Positions 56,753 through 64,000 of a stretch of DNA of 64,000 nucleotides are shown here, piece after piece. The number at the start of each line of letters is the position of its first letter. Position 1 is the stretch's first letter. The stretch covers positions 15,684,591-15,748,590 of the forward strand of contig OX326957.1 of NCBI GenBank assembly GCA_946800325.1, written 5' to 3'. Under the pieces are notes generated by a model that worked only from the letters and a program-made list of their open reading frames with translations, ran no database searches and was not told the DNA's origin. Source of the stretch: Luzula sylvatica (Eukaryota > Streptophyta > Magnoliopsida > Poales > Juncaceae). The position numbers were made by a program, and so were the translations under genes.

Positions 56753-57907
56753 GGTTTCGAGATCCCGGGAAAGGAGGACCTTGTGTGCAGGCTTAAGAAG
56801 AGCTTGTACGGTTTAAAGCAGGCTCCAAGACAGTGGTACAAGAAGTTCGACAAGTTCATGTGTGATCGTGGTTTTCGTAGGGGTGATACCGACCATTGTT
56901 GCTACTACAAGAGTAGTGGAGAAACATACATTATATTGCTTTTGTATGTTGATGATATGCTCATTGCAGGTGCGAACATGAGGGAGATCGACAAGCTCAA
57001 GAGGGAGTTGTCAAGAGGATTTGAAATGAAGGATTTAGGAGAGGCGAGCCAAATTCTTGGGATGCGAATTACTCGAGATCGAAGCAAGGGTACTCTCACA
57101 GTGTCGCAAGAGAAGTACGTTAAGAAGGTGCTGGAGCGATTCCGAATAGATGACGCCAAGCCGAGAAGTACCCCACTCGGCGCACATTTCAAACTCTCCA
57201 AGGCGCAGTCACCGAAAACCACGGAGGAGAAGAAGAGGATGGAGAACGTGCCGTATTCATCGGCAGTGGGTAGCCTAATGTACGCCATGGTGTGCACGAG
57301 ACCCGACATTTCTCATGCAGTGGGAGTCGTGAGCCGGTTCATGGCAAACCCCGGCATCGAGCATTGGGAGGCGATTAAGTGGCTACTGAGATACTTGAAG
57401 GGCACCGCAAGCATGGCACTGTGCTACAAGAAAGGTGGCACGAGTTTGCAAGGATTTGTAGATGCTGACCTAGGAGGAGATGTGGATAGTCGGAAGAGCA
57501 CTTCCGGTTATGTCTTCACGATGGGAGGCACGGCGGTGAGTTGGATGTCGAGATTGCATAAGTGTGTGTCGCTATCGACAACGGAGGCTGAGTATGTGGC
57601 AATCTCGGAGGCCGGAAAGGAGATTGTATGGCTCTTGACTTTTCTGAAGGCTATCGGGAAAGCTCAAGGATGCAAGACACTTTACACCGACAGTCAAAGT
57701 GCCTTATGTCTCGCGAAGAATCCGGTGTTCTACTCGAGGACCAAGCACATCCAACTGAAGTATCACTACATCCGGGAACTTGTGAGTGACGGGGTCTTAT
57801 CGCTGGAGAAGATCCAAGGTGCCAAGAACGCTGCAGATATGTTGACCAAGGAAGTCCCCACTGACAAACTGAGGCTGTGCGTCGCCTCAGTGGGACTGGT
57901 CACGTAA
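56753..57907 (+). pseudogene. Reverse transcriptase C-terminal part and RNase H
   Basis: Open from the second stop to TAA 57905-57907. It contains SLYGLKQAPRQWY, the catalytic LLYVDDMLIAG, MKDLGEASQILGMRI, YSSAVGSLMYAMVCTRPDI and the RNase H motifs SKST-like SRKSTSGYVF, LSTTEAEY, YTDSQSALCLAKNP and RTKHIQLKYHYIRE. No catalytic residue loss is visible in this part. Confidence 0.93.
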
Positions 57908-57979
57908 ACCATGGGAGCTGTCGCCGGACTCAAGGAAGTCCCGCTCGGGACGGGAGAAAGAAGACTGGTGCAAAAGTCT

Positions 57980-57992
57980 CCAAGTGGGAGAT
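57980..57992 (+). promoter_or_regulatory. Polypurine tract before the 3' LTR
   Basis: The segment CAAGTGGGAGAT directly precedes the LTR start TGTTATGG. It is the usual position and form of the copia plus-strand primer. Confidence 0.8.
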
Positions 57993-58352
57993 TGTTATGG
58001 TATGGAGACTTTTGGAAACCTGAAGATTAGGAAATTAGAAAAAGGAAACCTTGAAGAAATAGGAAAACTCTCCATATATTGATATTACCATGATTGAATG
58101 GTAATTAAGGCAATGATTATTTCCTTGTATTATTTCCTTGTATTGGGTAGGAGTTTAGCTATAAATAGAGGGCTAGGCTAGAGTTTTATTCATTCCAACA
58201 AAGCACAAACAATTGTATTCTCTCTTTCTCCAGTATAATAAAATAAGTTTGAGTGCCGGCGGCCGTGGTTTTTTCCCTTCGGGGTTTCCACGTAAAAATA
58301 CTTGTGTCCGTGTGTTGTTCTTGTGTGTGTGTTTGCGGCGACGATCCTAACA
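57993..58352 (+). repeat. 3' LTR of the young copia element
   Basis: Same 360-bp length as the 5' LTR with two base differences. Confidence 0.97.
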
Positions 58353-58589
58353 TATATGTGATATTTTGAAGTTTTGTAGGGGTATAACTGTATAAGTAAT
58401 ATGTACTTGCTTTGTAGGGTTTATAGTGATGATATTTCTTATGTTAGAGGGTATTGGTGAAAATTTGAAGTTTTGTAGGGGTACATCTTGAATATTGGTT
58501 GTAAGATTTAATTATAAATTTGAATTGAATTTGAATTAGTACATGCAATTTGGTTTGTTTTGTATTTATCGTAATAAGTTGGTTAATAA

Positions 58590-58968
58590 TATATGTTGCG
58601 CGGATATTTCAAAAATCAAGTCGTATCGTATCGGATATTGATACTCGTCGGATACATATCGGATACTTCATGTGGCGTATCCGAATAATTTATTTCAAAA
58701 AAAAATAGCAAATATTTTCGGATACTTGTCTGGATACTTCAAACATATAAAAAATATTCTTGAAAAATAAAAATAATAATTTTTGTAAAAATAAACTTTT
58801 AGTATATTTTATGTCAAATATATAATATAAAAATATAAAATATATAAATAATAATAATAAAATAATAAAATATTATATATAATAGACGTATAGTATCCTA
58901 TGTTTTTTGAAAATTGCCTTATCGTATCGTGTCGGATACGATATCTGTACCCGCGTCCGTGCAACATA
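58590..58968. mobile_element. hAT-like MITE (GTTGC...CAAC family), 379 bp
   Basis: It starts TATATGTTGCGCGGATATTT and ends GCGTCCGTGCAACATA, with a perfect 8-bp TSD GTTAATAA at 58582-58589 and 58969-58976. The arms contain CGTATCGTATCGG and CGGATACGATATC words. The centre is AT-rich. Confidence 0.92.
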
Positions 58969-59162
58969 GTTAATAATATATGTTGGTGTTAGTTATTTTA
59001 TCATTTAAATGTGTTTCAATTTTTTTTTTGTTTTAACCCTATTTAAAAATTATTTGATTATGTTGTTTTAATTTTGACCACCAAGAAAATAAAACAACAC
59101 ATACATGAAAATCACAGAAGAATTATACCAGAAAAAGATGATGTATTACATGATGAAAGTCC

Positions 59163-59189
59163 GTTGCGAAGCACCAACTATTTTCCTAG
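59163..59189 (+). mobile_element. Helitron 3' terminus (plus strand)
   Basis: The hairpin-like GTTGCGAAGCACCAAC is followed by TATTTTC and CTAG, next to a T. The body would extend to the left. Confidence 0.5.
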
Positions 59190-59204
59190 TGATATTAGTT
59201 AACA

Positions 59205-59232
59205 CTAGCAATAGCCCGCACAATTGTGCGGG
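59205..59232 (-). mobile_element. Helitron 3' terminus (minus strand) with perfect 18-bp palindrome
   Basis: On the minus strand CCCGCACAATTGTGCGGG is followed by CTATTG and CTAG, next to a T. This is the standard Helitron 3' end, so the body extends to the right. It faces the terminus at 59163-59189 across 15 bp. Confidence 0.65.
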
Positions 59233-60505
59233 ACTTTGTACCTTTTTTTTACTTGTTTTTGAATAATTTATTTAAATAAAATTTGCGCTGGTGCGTTAAA
59301 CTCAATTAATATAATCATGATATGTTTGCAAATATATTGATCTCAATAAATGCATTATAATTAATAAAAATTTCATGAAATTGGTCTATCTTGAATATAT
59401 GCATTATAATTAATAAGAATATGTGGAATTGGTCCATCATTACAAATCCACACAAAAAAATATAACATGTTATAATTCTAACAAAATTCAAGTTTCAAAA
59501 CAAATAAAAGAAAACTGTGAATAATACACATCAACCGAAACATATATTTGAAATATCATTCATTAATATAAAAAATATGATCTTTTTTTAAAAAAGAACA
59601 CAATTGTAAACTATAACATAATAAATTAACAGTTGAGCCGAAGTTTCAAACATGAATTATATATGAAGCCCAAATAACACAAAATAGCATCCTTGATGAG
59701 GCGACAAAAGAGGATTAAGTAGATTCATTTAGTATTATTAATTGACTCAATTAATGATTTAATTGATCGTTTGATTGAATTGAAACGTTAATTAAAATTT
59801 ACTAATATTCACATATTACAAATTATTGATATGTTAATTAAACGTGTCAATTAACATTTTATTGAGTCAATTAAAAATGTTAATCAATTCACTTTGTCAC
59901 ATCATCAAGGATATTGTGATTAATTTGGAGAGCCAACTACATTTTTTTTTGCATACACGGGTATAATTCATGTTGCAATAAGAAAAACTATATATAAAAA
60001 AATGACCAAATTATAACTATACTTTATACCGGGCTTATCTTGGACCTATGGGCTTATACCTATGGTTCTCTTTCCTAAGAGGTTTTTTTTAACTGGGCTA
60101 AGATTGCTAGAAAATCTTGAATTCAAATTATCTAAATTTACGACCAAGAAAAAAAAAATTAATTAATTGATTAATTTTAATAGGTTCATACCCAGTTGGT
60201 TTAGTGCATGACAAAAAAAATCTTATATGATGCGAGATTGTGAATTCAGGCTCATTAATATCAATAGAAACAACCACCAAACATTCTCCATTTACTTTTT
60301 TTTTTTTTTTTTCTCTCAAAAACAAATAATTAGTTACATAATTAATTCAATTCACCACACAAGACAATTTTATACTCCCTCTCAAGCAAACAATAAAATC
60401 ATCACTGCTTCCACCTCAGTAAATAACTTTCACCTCCCTAAGCATTTATATAAAAACTAACAAACCAAATAACTAAAAACGAATAAAAACCAACCAAATT
60501 ATCAT
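59233..60505. other. Intergenic; probable Helitron body and degenerate SINE
   Basis: No gene. At about 60177-60300 a degenerate SINE is suggested by CCCAGTTGGTTTAG (A box) and GATTGTGAATTCAGGCTC (eroded B box), followed by TTAATATCAATAG and a tail as in the other SINE copies. Confidence 0.45.
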
Positions 60506-61822
60506 TTAATTAGCAATGTAGCACTTCTTTCTGATTTCGCCCTGAGTCCCAGTAAGAACACCAATATTCCCCATCTTAATCATGGACACACCAAAATCTT
60601 GGAAGAACTCATCCTGATATAATCCACTTGCTTGTTTTAGAACATAGTCTCTGGCGAAGTTATCTGTGAGGAGAGCCCAATCAGAGTGGAACGTTGATCG
60701 CAACTTAGTCACATACTTGTAGTAACTCGTGTCGAAAGTTTTGTAACTGCCAGGATCCATCTCGATAATTGTGGTGTTATCTCCAGGACTGCATTTTTGT
60801 CTTAGTTTCGCTATGTAATGTTTGTCCATGAATGGGTCCACGTCATTTAGGTTGTTCTTGCCAGTGAAGTTGTACAAACGGTCGTTGCAAGCCGTGCAAT
60901 GCGTGTTCCCGATTGTGTGTGCACCTATTTGATTAGGAAAAATTAATTAGTGTCATTGGGCAATTAAGAGTTTATTACTGCTAACAAAAGATATTGAAAC
61001 ATACATAATATTTGAATTTGAATTGTTAATAAGTAGTTAACAACCTGAAAGAACAACAACATCCTTGAGATCAAGACCCTGTGCACCAAACATTTTAATT
61101 AGTTGGGTGATATTCGCCGTTGGTGGTGGCAACTGATTGGTCTCATTTGCATTTGAGACCCTTCCGTCTCTTCTTCCCAACCACACCGGCCATGTCGGTC
61201 CCTTGGTCTGAAAAAAATCAACATTGATCCTTTTAATCTCCTTACAGCTTAATTAATGTCTTCTAGTTATGGTGTAGTTTGATAAATTTTGTTTGGTTGA
61301 ATTGCAACTTACTAGCACGACGGAATCACGGGCCATCAAAGCGAGAACATCGGCACAAGAGACTGTGTTTGGACATTCCTTCTCCAATTTAGCCTTTACC
61401 CTTTCTATGGAACCAAAGCCACGCAGCGTCAAATTGGGGCGTGCATCCCTCTCCGCCTTATTATCCTTTGTGGAGTTCAGCAGAACTGATCCATCACAAC
61501 CCTATCCCCCATAGAGGGAAAAAAGAGCACAATCCAACTTAAATAAGGCGATAAAAAAGATTCAAGTAATAATTATATCATCAAGAGAAAAGCTTACTCT
61601 GACAAAACAATCATGAAAATGCATCCTTAAAAAAGGAGCAGCGAGGCTCGGTGCGAGTGAAAGGATTGCGATCATTTCTTTTCGCACGATGTCTTCAACA
61701 TTTGGGCAGGTCTTGCAATAGTAATCTGTAGCTAAATATTGGGCGTCACATGACCCTAGAAGAAGAAGAAATGAGGCAAAAGAGACCAAAAGTGCCACGA
61801 CTACTCTTGTTAATGTAGCCAT
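60506..61822 (-). CDS. Class III secretory peroxidase (331 aa)
   Basis: Four exons: 61598-61822, 61313-61501, 61045-61207 and 60506-60924, total 996 nt, the usual four-exon structure. A signal peptide of about 27 residues precedes QYLATDYYCKTCPN. Distal haem residues are Arg66 and His70 (RMHFHDCFVR). The calcium-site and disulphide motif GCDGSVLL follows, then SCADVLALMARDSV. The proximal haem ligand is His195 (VVLSGAHTIG). The eight family cysteines appear to be present. It should be secreted to the apoplast or cell wall and use hydrogen peroxide to oxidise phenolics, in lignin or stress responses. The substrate is not predictable. A pseudogene copy lies 9 kb upstream in the window. Confidence 0.95.
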
Positions 61823-61906
61823 TTTTGTTAAAAGGATATGTAACTACACTTAAGCAAATCTATATTTCTTAGGTTTTGATGATGATTATATGAGTACTCA
61901 TGGTGC

Positions 61907-61913
61907 TTATATA
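61907..61913 (-). promoter_or_regulatory. TATA box of the peroxidase gene
   Basis: TATATAA on the minus strand, about 85 bp before the ATG, is at a suitable distance for a plant core promoter. Confidence 0.65.
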
Positions 61914-61958
61914 GTGATCAGTTGCTTGCTCATGGAGGTTGAAATTATATTACTTACT

Positions 61959-62220
61959 GGGGGATTCTATTATACACCCCTTTCCTTATCATACACCCAT
62001 TTTCAAGGGTATTTGGAGTAATTATCAATTTATGAATATTTAAGGTAAGATATGAAATATATTTATCAATTAATGTTTAACTAAATTGGAATTTGTTGTT
62101 GTTCATTTAAACCAAAATTTCCATAAAAAATAAATTTTATGATACATCATTTTTATAAATATAATTAATTGCTAAAATACCCAAAATACCCTTGTAAAAA
62201 GGTGTATGATAAAACTCCCC
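61959..62220. mobile_element. MITE upstream of the peroxidase gene, TSD TTACT
   Basis: The ends are inverted: GGGGGATTCTATTATACACC at the left, and GGGGAGTTTTATCATACACC read inward from the right, continuing with CAAGGGTATTT in both arms. TTACT occurs at 61954-61958 and 62221-62225. It lies about 45 bp upstream of the TATA box and may influence the promoter. Confidence 0.82.
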
Positions 62221-63328
62221 TTACTATATATATTAACTATTGCACCACACACAATATAAAAATCTATATAATGGCAAAACTAATGTATTTGAAACCGAAG
62301 ACAGTTCATAAATATATATCAACCCCATTAATATACATTTTGTTAATATGTACAACATAACTAATGCGTGTATCATGTATGAGAGAGAACGACATAGATG
62401 AGTTGTACGCACCATGCATGTTACTCTAACGAAATTGCATGTTCTCTTAATTACTTGTTTTGGATAATGGAATGAATTGACTTGGGCAAAACACAATCTG
62501 CAGTCAGCCTTTTGAAATTAACAAATATATTTTTCTATTCTTTAGGCGGTGACAAATGTTAACTTGGTATAAAGTACACACATTTATTCCCACTCCATTA
62601 CACGAGAGAGATTCTTCGCCAAAATGATTAGCAGAACGTGAATTCATGCCACTTCATGTAAAAGTCAAAGCCTTGAACTAACTAATCAGATTTATTAATA
62701 TAATGGGGCTAGGAAATTAAGTTGTACTCAAATTTCCAATAATTAAACACATCTTTTTATGAATTTAGACCCTTAATTTCATTGCATTTTATGCACAAAA
62801 TTAAGATGTTCCATTGGCCATACAGAGGGGACTTGTAGAAGAAGCCACTAGAGAAGCTGGACGACCATGCCGTTATGACTTATGAGACGATTATAAAAAA
62901 AATTGATTGTCATTTCGTTTTTTTAAAGGCAAATCAAATTACATCTAGCTGCCCTAAGTTTTTTGAGTACCTTACATTCATTTAGGTTTTCTAACCCACA
63001 AACATTCCAACACAGGAGAAATAAGAAATTAAACAATAGCACGAGTGAATATAACAAAAAGGAAAATAAAGAGAGTCTAGTTTAGGTTGAGGGTGAAAGA
63101 AAATCAAGAAGCGATTTAGGTGATTCTCAAGCGATCTCCTAATCACAGACCCGAGATCTCCAGGAGGAGATCCTTGGATTCTCTTCATCAATCGTCACCG
63201 ATCTTCTCTCTCTCTTCTATTCTCTTTCACTCTCTACTCATACAAATCTCTCGTGATCGGATCTAAAACAAGGAGTCACGGAAGTTCTACATGAAGTTCT
63301 ACATGAAGATCAGTATCAATATCAGTGA
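62221..63328. other. Intergenic, no gene seen
   Basis: Short frames on both strands lack family features. The part 63060-63200 is richer in G and C (GAGATCTCCAGGAGGAGATC, a near-palindrome at about 63151-63171), but nothing is recognisable. Confidence 0.4.
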
Positions 63329-63838
63329 AAGAGTGTAAATGAAAGAGAGAAAAAGAAAGGAGAAAATAGTTTTCTCCATATTTAAAAAACTTAATCGTAG
63401 AAGATAAGCAAGTACACACATATGTCGTCTAGGTAGTCGTGGGTGTGTCGGAGAGACCGCAACTCGCGTGGATACGAATAGAGAGATTATCACTTTGATC
63501 CTTGTTTGTGATCCAAACGAGGAGTTTGTAAGAAAGCTGTTGAAGAGTGCGGGCGTGGGACGCATGAAGAAATAACCGAGTCAAGATGGTGGAAGGCGTG
63601 TGGGCGTGGGACGCACGACTAGTCACCAACGTGACATAAAGAAGGAGAAGAGAAACACGTCAACCATTCGTTCGTGATCAATTTCACGAAGATATTACAT
63701 GTAATATTAGATATTGCACAAGTATTTGTGCATCAAAGCGATGGTCTGGTCTTGGATTAGGGAAATTTCCCGAGTCCTTCATTCCACTGTGGGGGTCTCG
63801 GGGTATACGATTCTCTTTAGTAGAAACATTATTATTTT
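63329..63838 (+). repeat. LTR remnant of the element B family
   Basis: It matches the last 480 bp of the B LTR (about 3886-4369): GTTTTCTCC, TAGTCACCAA-GTGACA, CGTGATCAATTTCACG and the end GATTCTCTTTAGTAG against AATTCCCTTCAGTGG. The match extends slightly into the degenerate PBS. Decay is strong. Confidence 0.7.
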
Positions 63839-64000
63839 TAGAAAATTTGGAAAGACTTCAAAACCTCTGATCCAAATAATAATATAAACGATAGAGGGTA
63901 ACAATATAGTTATTTACAATGATAACTCTAATAACAAAAGATAAAGGAGAAAAAGAAACAGCCTAACATCTACAACTATTGCTACCCAAAAATAAATGCA

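Larger units (their letters stand above)
53614..58352 (+). mobile_element. Young copia retrotransposon (Tork/Tnt1-like), TSD TATAT
   Basis: A 4739-bp element with 360-bp LTRs at 53614-53973 and 57993-58352, starting TGTTATGG and ending CCTAACA. TSD TATAT occurs at 53609-53613 and 58353-58357. The LTRs differ at two positions only (ATTTTCTTG/ATTTCCTTG and TATAGTAAA/TATAATAAA). The inside holds PBS, a single gag-pol frame in the usual copia order, and a PPT. Pol carries one 1-base deletion and two stop codons, so this copy cannot make full Pol. Gag and domain order point to the Tork/Tnt1 group, by eye only. Confidence 0.97.

Overview
This is nuclear DNA from a flowering plant, probably a eudicot. 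The evidence is many-intron genes with GT-AG junctions, a class III peroxidase, a gibberellin 2-oxidase-like dioxygenase and a ROP-interactive CRIB protein. There are also plant-type Ty1/copia, CACTA, Helitron, MITE and SINE elements. Nothing is prokaryotic or organellar, and I cannot name the species.

Bases 1-25.5 kb are almost all nested transposons, which can be unpicked by target-site duplications (TSDs). An old copia element A (about 2270-25525) was broken by a partial LTR element B (3.2-6.7 kb), an LTR-like insertion C (6719-8490, TSD AGATC) and a minus-strand copia element D (10535-24041, TSD TGTAA). D carries a CACTA element (10830-14414, TSD CTA), a solo LTR F (16310-17981, TSD TCGGA) and a solo LTR G (22203-23610, TSD AGGAG). 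A MITE sits in A's 3' LTR. LTR divergence (about 4% for A, about 2.8% for D) agrees with the nesting order.

Bases 25.5-32.5 kb hold small DNA transposons and AT-rich sequence, including a terminal-inverted-repeat element with a broken plant-mobile-domain gene. The host gene region follows. A 15-exon PDI/ERV-type ER oxidoreductase-like gene (32581-35192, +) is followed by a convergent DDRGK1/UFBP1 gene (35459-36649, -), a RIC/CRIB gene (38215-39207, -), a class III GA2-oxidase-like gene (43562-44732, +) and a formiminotransferase-domain gene (49574-50561, +). A decayed peroxidase copy (51.1-51.9 kb, -) and an intact class III peroxidase (60506-61822, -) flank a young copia insertion (53614-58352, TSD TATAT, LTRs differing at 2 of 360 bases) whose pol has one frameshift and two stops. 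Exon sums are exact multiples of three for all six host gene models (478, 296, 164, 327, 301 and 331 aa). The genes are not an operon and share no evident pathway.

The most unusual signal is a set of arrays of a 16-bp dyad, GTSCGTYNNRACGSAC, in the LTRs and leaders of at least three unrelated-looking LTR families (B/G, D and F), with a fourth possible version near 1.05 kb. The half-site is kept while the centre differs between families (TCGA, TGTA, CATG, perhaps CTGG).
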